From: Kitasatospora sp. A2-31
GTDB lineage: Bacteria; Actinomycetota; Actinomycetes; Streptomycetales; Streptomycetaceae
Assembly (NCBI RefSeq): GCF_022288725.1
Contig: NZ_JAKNTA010000010.1
Span: 290,187-354,186, forward strand
Direction of reading: 5' to 3'
Length of the DNA stretch: 64,000 nucleotides
Part shown: piece by piece, positions 24,137 through 32,370 of the stretch
How the letters are laid out: each line of letters begins with the position of its first letter
How positions within the stretch are numbered: the stretch's first letter is position 1
Notes under the pieces: model-generated
Seen by the model: only the letters and a program-made list of their open reading frames with translations
Database searches by the model: none
Told to the model about the DNA's origin: nothing
Translations under genes and position numbers: made by a program

Positions 24137-24490
24137 TCACACGGGCTGCCAGAGCTCCACCCGGTTGCCCGCGGGGTCGGTCACCCAGCCGAACCGACCG
24201 ACGCCCTCCATGTCCTGCGTCTCCTCGGCGACGTCCGCCCCCTTGGCGCGCAACTGCGCGAGCATCGCATCCAGGTCGCGGACCCGGAAGTTGAGCATGG
24301 TCTGCTGGGCGCGGGAGCCGAAGTAGTCGGTCTCGGCCTCGAACGTCGCGAACACCGTCGGCCCGGCCTCCTGGCGCCACAGGCCGTACTCGTCGAAGTC
24401 CACGCCGAGGCAGTCCCGGTACCACGCGCTCAGGGCAGCCGGATCGGCGGCCCGCAGGAAGTACCCACCGATTCCCAGCACACGTTCCAT
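24137..24490 (-). CDS. VOC family protein (glyoxalase/dioxygenase fold)
   Basis: 117 residues, ATG 24490. A single vicinal-oxygen-chelate domain: GIGGYFLRAADPAALSAWYRDCLGVDFDEYG at the N-terminus and GRFGWVTDPAGNRVELWQPV at the end, with the metal-ligand Glu in VELW. WYRDCLG and DPAGN are typical. Metal ligand histidine at the N-terminal strand is not present, so enzymatic activity cannot be assumed. Separated by 19 bp from the convergent TetR gene end. Confidence 0.88.
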   Translation of the reverse strand: MERVLGIGGYFLRAADPAALSAWYRDCLGVDFDEYGLWRQEAGPTVFATFEAETDYFGSRAQQTMLNFRVRDLDAMLAQLRAKGADVAEETQDMEGVGRFGWVTDPAGNRVELWQPV

Positions 24491-24642
24491 GCCGTCATCC
24501 TGCCAGGAGGGGGACCGCACGACGCAGCGGCACCGGCGGGGGGGCAGAGACGGCGAGCACCCCCGCCGCTGCACGGTGCAGCGACGGGGGCACACACCGG
24601 GGCGTCGGTCCGAGGCGCACCGATCACCGCATCAGGTGGACG

Positions 24643-25077
24643 TCACCGCATCATGTAGACGCTGTCCATGAATTCGATGATCTGCTGATCCGTCAGGCGC
24701 TGGCCGTTGCGGTGGCCCATGGCGAGGTCGGCCTCGCTGATCATGCCGACCAGGCGGTCGCCGTCGATCACCGGGATGCGGCGGATCTGGTGCTGCTCCA
24801 TCTTCTTGAGCACCGTGTCCATGCTGTCCTCGGCGCGGACGCAGTGGAGGTGGCCGGCCATGTCCATCGCCGTCATGTCGGCCGGGTCCTTGCCCTCGGC
24901 GATACATCGGATGACGATGTCGCGGTCGGTGATGATGCCCTTCAGCTTCTGGTCGTCGCCGCAGATCGGGAGTGCGCCGACGTTCATGTCGCGCATCATC
25001 ATGGCGGCTTCGGCGAGAGTCTGGTCGGCGCCGATGCACTGGGCGCCGGTGTGCATGATGTCTCGGGCAGTGGTCAC
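24643..25077 (-). CDS. Two-CBS-domain protein (Hrp1-like)
   Basis: 144 residues from GTG 25077, with AAGGAGT six bases upstream. Two CBS motifs: residues about 7-60 (MHTGAQCIGADQTLAEAAMMMRDMNVGALPI...IITDRDIVIRCIAEGKDP) and about 72-125 (CVRAEDSMDTVLKKMEQHQIRRIPVIDGDRLVGMISEADL). It resembles the M. tuberculosis hypoxic response protein 1 group; actinobacterial members bind adenine nucleotides and are induced by low oxygen. Stand-alone gene. Nothing in the promoter identifies a DosR-type box with certainty. Confidence 0.92.
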   Translation of the reverse strand: MTTARDIMHTGAQCIGADQTLAEAAMMMRDMNVGALPICGDDQKLKGIITDRDIVIRCIAEGKDPADMTAMDMAGHLHCVRAEDSMDTVLKKMEQHQIRRIPVIDGDRLVGMISEADLAMGHRNGQRLTDQQIIEFMDSVYMMR

Positions 25078-25280
25078 TGGGACTCCTTGTCAGGTCTGCC
25101 CCCGAGTACCGGGTGTTCCGGTGCGATCACCATAAGCAACAGTTCCGGCTCCCGCGAGCCGCGGAGCCCGGCGCCGGAGGAGGGGCGGCGGGCCCTGGCG
25201 CGGGCGCACAGGCCGCCGCGCGGGCCGTCAGCCGTACCGCCACCCGTGCCCGCGGCGCGGCGGCGGCCGATACTGGGGGC

Positions 25281-26174
25281 GTGACGCGGAACCTCGCCGA
25301 TGCCGTCGATGCCGTCGACGAAGCCGTGCGGGCGCGGCCCGCGACGGCGCTGCGGCCCTACGTGGCCTGGTACTCGGGCTATCGCCAGCGCGGGATCGCA
25401 CCCGCCGTCCACCGCGGGCTGCCGTCGCCCTACCTGACCTTCATCCTCACGCTGGACGAACCGCTCACCGTCGCCGAGCACCCCGATCCGGCGCAGCCGG
25501 GCGACGACTACGCCACCCTGCTCGGCGGGCTGCACACCCGGCCCGCGCTGATCACGCACGACGGCCGGCAGTCCGGCGTCCAGATCGCGGTCCATCCGCT
25601 GGCCGCCCGGGCGCTGTTCGGCCTGCCGGCCGGCGAACTGGCCGGCCTGGACGTGCCCGCCGAGGCGGTGCTCGGGGCCGCGGGGCGGCGGTTGCAGGAG
25701 CGGCTGCGGGAGGCGGGCGACTGGCCGGCGCGCTTCGCCGCGCTGGACGACGCCCTCCTTCGGGCGGCACGCCCGTCGGGGCGGGTACCGGCGGAGGTGC
25801 TCTGGGCCTGGCAGGCACTGCTGCGCAGCGGCGGGGGGCTGCCGGTGGCCGCGCTGGCGCGGGAGACCGGCTGGAGCGGTCGGCACCTGCAGGGCCGGTT
25901 CCGGCGCGAGACGGGGCTGGCTCCGAAGGCCGCCGCCCGGGTGATCCGGTTCGATCGCGCGCGGCGTCTGCTCGGCGCTCCCGGACCGGTACCGCGCCTG
26001 GCGGAGCTGGCCGTCCGCTGCGGCTACTTCGACCAGGCGCACCTGGCCCGCGAGTTCCGTGCCCTGGCCGGCTGCGCGCCGAGTGTCTGGCTGGCGGCGG
26101 AGGGCGCGGACGCGGCGAAGTTCCGAAACGTCCAAGGCGGGGCAGGCGTGCCGGCGCCAGAGTGGGAGCCGTAA
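25281..26174 (+). CDS. AraC family transcriptional regulator
   Basis: 297 residues from GTG 25281. N-terminal sensing part (about 1-180) opens LRPYVAWYSGYRQRGIAPAVHRGLPSPYLTFILTLDEPL, the DUF6597-type lead seen in streptomycete AraC regulators. The C-terminal AraC HTH (about 195-280) has LPVAALARETGWSGRHLQGRFRRETGLAPKAAARVIRFDRARRLL and LAELAVRCGYFDQAHLAREFRALAGCAPSVW. Followed 116 bp downstream by a VOC gene that it probably controls, a common pairing in streptomycetes. Confidence 0.93.
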   Translation: MTRNLADAVDAVDEAVRARPATALRPYVAWYSGYRQRGIAPAVHRGLPSPYLTFILTLDEPLTVAEHPDPAQPGDDYATLLGGLHTRPALITHDGRQSGVQIAVHPLAARALFGLPAGELAGLDVPAEAVLGAAGRRLQERLREAGDWPARFAALDDALLRAARPSGRVPAEVLWAWQALLRSGGGLPVAALARETGWSGRHLQGRFRRETGLAPKAAARVIRFDRARRLLGAPGPVPRLAELAVRCGYFDQAHLAREFRALAGCAPSVWLAAEGADAAKFRNVQGGAGVPAPEWEP

Positions 26175-26289
26175 GAGCCGCTCGGCGGCCGTACCGCGGT
26201 CGTACCGGCCGGCAGACCGGAACAGCCCCTGGCCCGGGTCTCACGCCGCCCCTGGCCCGGGCCCCCGCCCCGCTCAGAAGGAGTTCGCC

Positions 26290-26733
26290 ATGGACACCGC
26301 CGTTCCCGCTCCGGACGCCGAGACGCCCCCGCCGCAGGTCTGGCCCAGCCTGCGGGCCCGTGACGCCCGCGCACTGATCCGCTTCCTGGCGGACGCCTTC
26401 GGCTTCCAGGAGGTGGTCGTCTACGGCGAGGGCGACGTCGTCGCGCACGCCGAGCTGGCCTGGCCGGAGGGCGGCGGCGTCATGCTCGGCTCCGACCGGC
26501 CCGAACCCGGGGGCAGCGACGTCTGGCCGGGCCGTCCGGGAGGCTTCACCGCCTACGTGGTCACGGCCGACCCGGACGCGGTGCACGCCCGCGCGGTCGC
26601 CGCCGGAGCCCGGATCACCACGGCGCTGCACGAGACCGACTACGGGTCGCGGGACTTCGCGGCAGCCGATCCCGAGGGCAACCGCTGGTACTTCGGCACC
26701 TACCCGGGCTCGCCGCGGCCCGCGGCCGGCTGA
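26290..26733 (+). CDS. VOC family protein, PhnB/bleomycin-resistance-like
   Basis: 147 residues, ATG 26290 with AGAAGGAG upstream. One VOC module: VWPSLRARDARALIRFLADAFGFQEVVVYGEGDVVAHAELAWPEGGGVMLGS, then GGFTAYVVTADPDAVHARAVAAGARIT and SRDFAAADPEGNRWYFGTYPG. The HAEL and DPEGNRWYFG blocks match members annotated as glyoxalase/bleomycin resistance proteins. It is next to an AraC regulator and is followed after four bases by the YjbR gene. No substrate can be named. Confidence 0.88.
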   Translation: MDTAVPAPDAETPPPQVWPSLRARDARALIRFLADAFGFQEVVVYGEGDVVAHAELAWPEGGGVMLGSDRPEPGGSDVWPGRPGGFTAYVVTADPDAVHARAVAAGARITTALHETDYGSRDFAAADPEGNRWYFGTYPGSPRPAAG

Positions 26734-26737
26734 GGCC

Positions 26738-27169
26738 GTGGTGTCCCGGCAGGCCGGGTCCGCCGCCGCGGCGGCGGCCGGTGGTCGTCCCTCCGAGCGG
26801 CGTCCGTCCCGCGAGGACCCGGTCGGCGGGAGCGACGCGGTGGAGCGGCTGCGGGCGGTCTGCCTGGCGCTGCCGGCCGTGGAGGAACGTGAGAGTCACG
26901 GGGAGCCGACCTGGTTCGGCGGCACGGGCCGGCGGGCGCGGGTGTTCACCATGCTCGCCGACCACCATCACGACGAACGGCTCGCCTTCTGGTGCCCCGC
27001 ACCGGCCGGGGCCCAGGCGGCGCTGATCGCGGAGGACCCGACCCGCTTCTTCCGTCCCCCGTACGTCGGCCACCGCGGCTGGGTCGGCGTCCGCCTGGAC
27101 GTGGAACCGGTCGACTGGGCCCGGATCGAGGATCTGGTCACCGACGCCCACGCCCTGGTGACCGGCTGA
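26738..27169 (+). CDS. MmcQ/YjbR family protein
   Basis: 143 residues from GTG 26738, four bases after the VOC stop. The first 30 residues are low complexity; the YjbR domain follows: VERLRAVCLALPAVEERESHGEPTWF, FTMLADHHHDERLAFWCPAP, FFRPPYVGHRGWVGVRLD, and DWARIEDLVTDAHALV. YjbR folds resemble double-wing DNA-binding proteins but the role is unproven. Likely co-transcribed with the VOC gene. Confidence 0.85.
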   Translation: MVSRQAGSAAAAAAGGRPSERRPSREDPVGGSDAVERLRAVCLALPAVEERESHGEPTWFGGTGRRARVFTMLADHHHDERLAFWCPAPAGAQAALIAEDPTRFFRPPYVGHRGWVGVRLDVEPVDWARIEDLVTDAHALVTG

Positions 27170-27211
27170 CACGGGGACCGCGGCCCACCCGAGAGCCTGC
27201 GGCAACGCGGC

Positions 27212-27275
27212 CGCGCCGGACGGGCTGGACGGGCCGGCTGCGCCGGACGGGCCGGAGCCGCCGGACGGGCCGGAC
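27212..27275. repeat. Short GC-rich tandem repeats upstream of ligD
   Basis: Three to four imperfect copies of GCCGGACGGGC(C)GG lie in the 207-bp gap before ligD. No coding frame; could fold into hairpins ending the VOC-YjbR transcript. Confidence 0.6.
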
Positions 27276-27376
27276 ACTGCTCGCGCCGCAGCCGGTGCAC
27301 GGGCAGACTGGCTGCGCAGGCCCCGCGAGCTCCGGCGCGGGCCGGCGCAGCCCAGCCGCGCGACTCGGAGGCGGCC

Positions 27377-29293
27377 ATGCCGCAGATGGTGGTGGACGGG
27401 CGCACCCTCGCGCTCTCGCACCTCGACAAGGTGTACTACCCGCGTACCGGCACGCCCAAGGGCGAAGTGCTCCGGTACTACGCGGCCGTGCACACCGCGC
27501 TGCTGCCGCACCTGCACGACCGTCCGGTCTCCTTCCTGCGCTGTCCGGACGGGGTCGAGGCCGAGGTGTTCATCGCCAAGAACCCGCCCGCCGGGACGCC
27601 GCGCTGGGTGCGGACGGTCGAGGTGCCGAGCAGGAGCGGGGAGCTCCGGCAGGTGGTCCTGGACGACGGGGCGGCCCTGCTCTGGGCCGCCAACCTGGGG
27701 TGCCTGGAGCTGCACGTACCGCAGTGGCACGCGACCGCCCCCGGCCTGGCGGACCGGCTGGTGCTGGACCTCGACCCGGGCGAGGGCGCCTCGGTGCTGA
27801 CCTGCCGGACGGTGGCCGTCCTGCTGCGCGAGCGGCTGACGGCGGACGGGCTCGACTGCTGGGTGAAGACCTCCGGGTCCAAGGGGCTCCACCTGCTCGC
27901 CCCGATCGTGCCGACGCCGAGCAGCCGGGTCTCCGGGTACGCCAAGGCGCTGGCGGCCTCGCTGGAGGCGGCGTACCCGGAGCTGGTGGTGCACACCATG
28001 GCCAAGGCCCGCCGCGCCGGCCGGGTGTTCGTGGACTGGTCGCAGAACTCGGCCAAGAAGACCACCGCCGCGCCGTACACCCTCCGGGCCCGGCCCCGGC
28101 CGACCGTGTCGACACCGGTGTCGTGGGCGGAGCTGGAGCAGGCCCGGACCGAGGAGGACCTGGTGTTCACCCTGGCCGAGGTGCCCGGCCGCCTGGCCGA
28201 GTTGGGCGACCTGCTCGCTCCCCTGCTCGACCCGGACCGTGCCCGCCCGCTCCCCGGCCCCGAGAAGCCGGGCCGGACCCGCGAACGGGCGCCCTCCCCC
28301 GGGCCCGACCCCACCGGCGCCGCCTCGGCCGCTCCCGCTGCCGCCGCAGCAGCCTCCGAAGCGGGCTCCGCACCCGCTCCCGCCCGACAGCCACCCGCGC
28401 GCACCCGCTCGCCGCTGGTGCTGGAGCCGCCCGTCGAGGTGATGCGCCCGGCCGCCGTCACGGCGGTGCCGCCGACGGACGGGCTGGACGGGTCCGGCGT
28501 GCTGTACGAGCTGAAGCTGGACGGCTTCCGCTGCGTGGCCTTCGCCCGCGGGGAACGGCCGCCGTACCTGCAGTCCCGGTCCGGCCGCGACCTCGCCGCC
28601 GAGTTCCCGCCGATCACGGCCGCCGTCGCCCGGCTGCCCGCGGGGCTGGTGCTGGACGCCGAACTGGTCGCCTGGCGCGAGGGGCGGTTCGCCTTCGAGG
28701 AGCTGCTGCGCACCCGGCAGGCCCGCGCCGCCGAGTCCACGGCGCTCGGCCTGATCGCCTTCGACGTGCTGGCGCTGCCCGGGCGGGACGTCCGCCAGCT
28801 GCCGCTCGCCGACCGGCGGCGGCTGTTGCTGGCGGCGCTCGCCGACGTACCGCCGCCCATCCAGCCGGTGATGGCCACCACCGACCGGGTCGAGGCGCTG
28901 ACCTGGATGGAGCAGCTGGCCGACACCGGTGTCGAGGGCCTGGTCTGCAAGGCGGCCGGCTCCGCCTACCGCCCGCGCGGCGCCGGCCGGGTCTGGGTGA
29001 AGTACCGCCGCAGCGACACCCTCGACGCGACCGTCCGCGCGGTGGCGGGTTCGGCTGCCCGGCCGGAGGCGCTGGTGCTGGAGCTCGACGACGGGCGGGT
29101 CATGCTCTCCTCGCCGCGGCTGACCCCCGTGCAGGCCGGCCGGGTCGCCGAGGCGGTGCACGGCCGGCTCGGCAGGGCGGTCCGCGATCCCGAGCACGGC
29201 AGTGTCCGCCCGCTCACCGCGCCGTTGCGGGCGGAGGTGACCGTCACCGGGCGCCCGCCGATGGCGGCCTTCGTGCGGTTGCGCGGCGACTGA
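27377..29293 (+). CDS. ligD: LigD-type polymerase/ATP-dependent DNA ligase (NHEJ), without nuclease domain
   Basis: 638 residues, ATG 27377. Residues about 5-285 form the archaeo-eukaryotic primase-like polymerase: LSHLDKVYYP, DRPVSFLRCPDGV, RLVLDLDPGEG with the metal-binding Asp pair, KTSGSKGLHLLAP, VFVDWSQNSAKKTTAAPYTLRARP. A disordered Pro/Ala linker (about 290-345) leads to the ligase: YELKLDGFR with the nucleotidyl lysine in KLDG, LDAELV, EGLVCKAAGSAYRPRGAGRVWVKYRR, then an OB-fold. The 3'-phosphoesterase module of full LigD is missing. Order Pol-Lig is as in mycobacterial LigD apart from that. No ku gene lies adjacent, so partners are elsewhere. Confidence 0.93.
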   Translation: MPQMVVDGRTLALSHLDKVYYPRTGTPKGEVLRYYAAVHTALLPHLHDRPVSFLRCPDGVEAEVFIAKNPPAGTPRWVRTVEVPSRSGELRQVVLDDGAALLWAANLGCLELHVPQWHATAPGLADRLVLDLDPGEGASVLTCRTVAVLLRERLTADGLDCWVKTSGSKGLHLLAPIVPTPSSRVSGYAKALAASLEAAYPELVVHTMAKARRAGRVFVDWSQNSAKKTTAAPYTLRARPRPTVSTPVSWAELEQARTEEDLVFTLAEVPGRLAELGDLLAPLLDPDRARPLPGPEKPGRTRERAPSPGPDPTGAASAAPAAAAAASEAGSAPAPARQPPARTRSPLVLEPPVEVMRPAAVTAVPPTDGLDGSGVLYELKLDGFRCVAFARGERPPYLQSRSGRDLAAEFPPITAAVARLPAGLVLDAELVAWREGRFAFEELLRTRQARAAESTALGLIAFDVLALPGRDVRQLPLADRRRLLLAALADVPPPIQPVMATTDRVEALTWMEQLADTGVEGLVCKAAGSAYRPRGAGRVWVKYRRSDTLDATVRAVAGSAARPEALVLELDDGRVMLSSPRLTPVQAGRVAEAVHGRLGRAVRDPEHGSVRPLTAPLRAEVTVTGRPPMAAFVRLRGD

Positions 29294-29387
29294 CCCGGGG
29301 ACCGCCGCCCGGATCCGACCTGCCGTCAGCTCCCCCCTGGGCGCGCTGGACGCGGCCGGCACTCGGGACGCGCCCGCACCCGGCCCG

Positions 29388-30041
29388 TCACGCCGCCCGC
29401 CCGGCCCCCTTGCCCGGCACGTGGCGCGAGGGCTCGGGCGCGTGCGCGGTCGGCCAGGGCGGCCTCGCGCCGGAGGCCCGGGCGTGGGTGAACTCGGTGA
29501 CGAAGACCTCCACGAAGGCCGGGAGGTCGGCGGGCTTGCGGCTGGAGACCAGGACGCCCGGACCGTCCCGGCACACCTGCACCTCCTCGTCCACCCACCG
29601 GGCACCGGCGTTGACCAGGTCGGTGCGCAGGCTCGGCCACGAGGTGAGCGTGCGGCCGCGCACCGCGTCCGCCTCGACGAGCGTCCAGGCGCCGTGGCAG
29701 ACCACCGCGACCGGTCGGCCTGCGTCGCAGAGGGCGCGGACGAAGCCGACGGCCCGGCCGTCCGTCCGCAGCTGGTCCGGGCTGGCGACGCCGCCTGGCA
29801 GGACCAGGGCGTCGTAGTGGGCCGGGTCGGCCTCGCCGACGACGTCGTCCACCGGGAAGGTGTCGGCCCGGTCCAGGTGCTCGAACGCCTGCACCAGCCC
29901 GGCCCGCGTCGAGACCAGCCGGGGTGTCCCGCCGGCCTCCGCCACAGCCTGCCACGGGGTGGTCAGCTCGACCTGCTCGGCGCCCTCCGGGGCGACCAGG
30001 AAGGCGACGGACCGGCCGATCAGCGTGACCAGCGGCGGCAT
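29388..30041 (-). CDS. DJ-1/PfpI family protein
   Basis: 217 residues, ATG 30041. The fold is clear: GRSVAFLVAPEGAEQVELTTPWQAVAEAGG at the start, YDALVLPGGVASPDQLRTD, and the nucleophile elbow VAVVCHGAWTLVEAD with the reactive Cys at about position 115. LTSWPSLRTDLVNAGARWVDEEVQVCRDGPGVLVSSRKPADLPAFVEVFV is the usual end. PfpI proteins act as deglycase/glyoxalase or chaperone-like stress proteins. It is the last gene of a tight minus-strand cluster, seven bases after the PRC-barrel gene, and it ends 95 bp from the convergent ligD gene. Confidence 0.92.
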   Translation of the reverse strand: MPPLVTLIGRSVAFLVAPEGAEQVELTTPWQAVAEAGGTPRLVSTRAGLVQAFEHLDRADTFPVDDVVGEADPAHYDALVLPGGVASPDQLRTDGRAVGFVRALCDAGRPVAVVCHGAWTLVEADAVRGRTLTSWPSLRTDLVNAGARWVDEEVQVCRDGPGVLVSSRKPADLPAFVEVFVTEFTHARASGARPPWPTAHAPEPSRHVPGKGAGRAA

Positions 30042-30048
30042 CGCGAAC

Positions 30049-30372
30049 TCACCTGGCGTAGTGGTCGGCCAGGACGGAACGGCCGTGCTCGGTGAGTTCG
30101 ACGGAGGCCGGTGGCGGGGCGGAGCGGACGCGGGCCCGCGGGCAGTCCAGGTGGACCACCAGCTCCAGGTGGTCGATCCGCGCCACCAGCCCCACCGGGA
30201 GGAGCAGCCGGGTGCCCCGCACCCACGGACCGGCGTCGACCACCAGGTGGTCCCCGGCGTCCTGTTCGACCCGGCCCAGGGGGCCGTCGGTCGCCTCCAC
30301 CTCGTACCCGACCAGGCTCAGGTCGGCGGCGTGGTGGGAGCCGGGTCGGTACTCCCACAGTTCGGTCGTCAT
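30049..30372 (-). CDS. Small PRC-barrel-like protein
   Basis: 107 residues, ATG 30372. The central segment LVGYEVEATDGPLGRVEQ...GDHLVVDAGPWVRGTRLLLPVGLVARID matches PRC-barrel domains seen in photosynthetic reaction centre H and in stress proteins: a DG-x-(L/I)-G-x-V core followed by xLLPVG. A short C-terminal helix (VELTEHGRSVLADHYAR) follows. It lies five bases after the DUF3040 gene and seven before the PfpI gene, so it is surely co-transcribed. Role unknown; linkage with DUF3040 and PfpI suggests general stress. Confidence 0.85.
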   Translation of the reverse strand: MTTELWEYRPGSHHAADLSLVGYEVEATDGPLGRVEQDAGDHLVVDAGPWVRGTRLLLPVGLVARIDHLELVVHLDCPRARVRSAPPPASVELTEHGRSVLADHYAR

Positions 30373-30377
30373 GGCAC

Positions 30378-30875
30378 TCACGCCTCCGGCCGGTCCCAGG
30401 GCCTGCGGTCCGGCGGCTCCTGGCGGTCGCCGCGGTCGCGCCGGTCGAGGCGCGTCCACCAACCCCCGCCCGCACGGCCGGTGCCGTCCGCCCGGTCCCC
30501 GTCCGTACGGCCGCCCCCGCCGGGAGCACCCCCGGCAGAGCCACCCTCGGCGCCGGGACGGCGACGGCGCAGCAACACCGCGACGCCGAACGCGATGCCC
30601 ACGCTGGCCGCCCAGACGACCGCGACGGTGGCCACGGCCGCCGTCGTCGGGGCGCGCACGCCGATGCTGAGGCAGATCGCCGACATCACCAGTGCGGTCA
30701 TCAGCACCCCGGGCGGCACCTTGCGCACCGAGCCCTGCAGCACGGTCCGGACCCGGCTCGGCTGTTTGGCCCCCATGGTGCTCAACCGCCGGTCCAGCTT
30801 GGTGTCCTGGCGAAGATCGCACTCGATCTCCTCCAGCAGCCGTCGCTCCCGACCGCTCAATGCGGGTCCGTCCAT
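30378..30875 (-). CDS. DUF3040 small membrane protein
   Basis: 165 residues from ATG 30875 (GGAGG eight bases upstream; an in-frame start at 30893 would come before the ribosome site). The start LSGRERRLLEEIECDLRQDTKLDRRLST is the DUF3040 signature. Two transmembrane helices follow (VLMTALVMSAICLSIGV and AVATVAVVWAASVGIAFGVAVLL), then a charged, Gly/Asp/Arg-rich cytoplasmic tail. Common in streptomycetes next to stress genes; function unknown. Second gene of a four-gene cluster. Confidence 0.88.
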   Translation of the reverse strand: MDGPALSGRERRLLEEIECDLRQDTKLDRRLSTMGAKQPSRVRTVLQGSVRKVPPGVLMTALVMSAICLSIGVRAPTTAAVATVAVVWAASVGIAFGVAVLLRRRRPGAEGGSAGGAPGGGGRTDGDRADGTGRAGGGWWTRLDRRDRGDRQEPPDRRPWDRPEA

Positions 30876-30944
30876 CTCGGTCACCTCCGACACGTCCGGT
30901 GACGTCGTTCTCGCATCCGGGCGGATGCCCGGTTCAGGGGTGCG

Positions 30945-31436
30945 TCAACCGCCCCGACCGGCCGGTGCGGCAGCGGCAGCGGTCGGACGGCAGGCCCCGA
31001 AGGCCCGCGGGCGGGCCAACAGGCTGTCGTCCAGCGCCTGCAACAAGGCGGCGGCGTCGTGGTGCACCTCCGCCGCACCTGCCGCCAGCAACTCGGGCTC
31101 ACGCGCGACGGCGGTCTCCAGCGCGACGCAGGGGACAGCCGCACGACGTGCCGCCTGGACCTCGGGAACGCTGCCGGCGACGAACACGGCGTGCGACGGC
31201 TCGCCGTCGACCAGGCCGAGCGCGGCCCCGACCGGGTCGGAGCCGGGAGCGGCCACGGTCAGCGCCGGGGCCCCGACCGGACCGGGTCCGGTCAGCACCA
31301 CCGTCCAGCCCCGGGCGTCGCACTCGCGCAGCAGCTCGGCGTCACCGGATGCCGGCGGGCGCACCGCGGACGCGGTACCGGTGGCCGGCGCACCGCGCCA
31401 ATCGGTACCGAAGAGTGCCGCCGAGATGACCGTCAT
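30945..31436 (-). CDS. HAD-like protein lacking the catalytic aspartates (probable pseudoenzyme)
   Basis: 163 residues, ATG 31436 behind GGGAGCGG. The C-terminal half aligns by eye with the last part of HAD phosphatases: HAVFVAGSVPEVQAARRAAVPCVALETAVAREPELLAAGAAEVHHDAAALLQAL, matching the usual VGDSVxDVxAArrAGVpcVaxxTGG. The GDS loop reads AGS, and the N-terminal DxDGTL nucleophile motif is replaced by ISAALFGTDWRG. It therefore seems to have lost both the nucleophile and the Mg2+ site, unless a start further upstream is used (the frame is open to 31661, but nothing HAD-like appears there). Head of a cluster with DUF3040, PRC-barrel and PfpI genes. Could instead be an unrelated small protein. 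Confidence 0.6.
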   Translation of the reverse strand: MTVISAALFGTDWRGAPATGTASAVRPPASGDAELLRECDARGWTVVLTGPGPVGAPALTVAAPGSDPVGAALGLVDGEPSHAVFVAGSVPEVQAARRAAVPCVALETAVAREPELLAAGAAEVHHDAAALLQALDDSLLARPRAFGACRPTAAAAAPAGRGG

Positions 31437-31707
31437 GGCCCACCGCTCCCATTCCGTGCCACGCACGGGCGCGCCCTTCCAGACTAGGCCCCCGCCCCAG
31501 CGCGCGCCCGCCACGGAGCGCCACCACCGGCTGTCGGCGCCCCACCGCAGCCGGGACACCCTGTCCCGGGCCGGCCGGGGACCGGGGGCGGTGTGGCCGA
31601 AGGTGCGGCGTAAGGCGTCGATGAAGGCGCTGGTCGACGGCCGGCCGGACCGGTGGGCCACGGGGTCACCGGTTGCCTCTCGTGGCCTGCAGTCCTCACG
31701 GCGGGCG

Positions 31708-32106
31708 TCAGGCGTGGTCGGAGTCGTACACGTCCTCGCAGGCCCGGCGGTTCCTGATGCCGTCGAACTCGACGCAGAGCTCGCCGGAGTGCTCGAACCA
31801 GCCCCACTCCGCGCTGAGGGTGCTGCCGTGGCGGGTCGCCCTCTGCGGGTAGTGCACCTCGTGACCGCTCAGGAAGAGGTGGGCGGTGCGCTCGTTCACT
31901 CCGGCGGGCGGGTTGGTCCAGATCGCCACCGCTTTATCGACATGGGTGCCGGTCCCCTCGACCCGGATGCACACCTGCGGGCCGCCCTCGATGGGGTGGT
32001 GGGTGCAGGCGCTGGAGGACCGGGTGGCGGCCCCGGCCTGCGGCCCGGCGAGGATCGGGAGCGAGGCGGTGGCGGCGGCGATCGCCGCCGCGACGAAGCG
32101 GCGCAA
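31708..32106 (-). CDS. Small secreted protein of unknown function
   Basis: 132 residues. Start is TTG 32106 with GAGGAG nine bases upstream; no ATG or GTG gives a better fit. The signal peptide RRFVAAAIAAATASLPILAGPQAGA is clear. The mature 105 residues hold four cysteines (SACTHH, QVCIRV, ELCVEF, RACEDV) that could make two disulfides, with a beta-rich look (VDKAVAIWTNPPAGVNERTAHLFLSGHEVHYPQRATRHGSTLSAEWGWFEHSGELCVEFDG read in parts). Not a family I recognise. Confidence 0.7.
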   Translation of the reverse strand: MRRFVAAAIAAATASLPILAGPQAGAATRSSSACTHHPIEGGPQVCIRVEGTGTHVDKAVAIWTNPPAGVNERTAHLFLSGHEVHYPQRATRHGSTLSAEWGWFEHSGELCVEFDGIRNRRACEDVYDSDHA

Positions 32107-32370
32107 CAGGGGGTACTCCTCGGCCGGCGGGACACGACTGCCCCGGCTAACGCCGCTCCACCCGCCGGAGTCGCGGCCCCCTGCCGACCGTCACCCGGTC
32201 GGCCGACCGCCCCGTCTTCCGAGGCAGGAAGTCGAACCACCCGACTTCCTGTGCGGCGCCCGGACGGCCGGGCGGCCGCCCGACCGGCGAGGGCGAGCCC
32301 GGCGGGCCCACGAACCGGCTGGGCGTGTGAACGGGGCGGGAGGGCGTCGGCCGGGGCCCCGTCCCCGCCG

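Noticed and set aside
26992..29817. 941-codon plus-strand frame across the YjbR gene end, the gap and ligD
   Set aside because: Shadow frame of ligD; real ligase/polymerase motifs are in the other frame.
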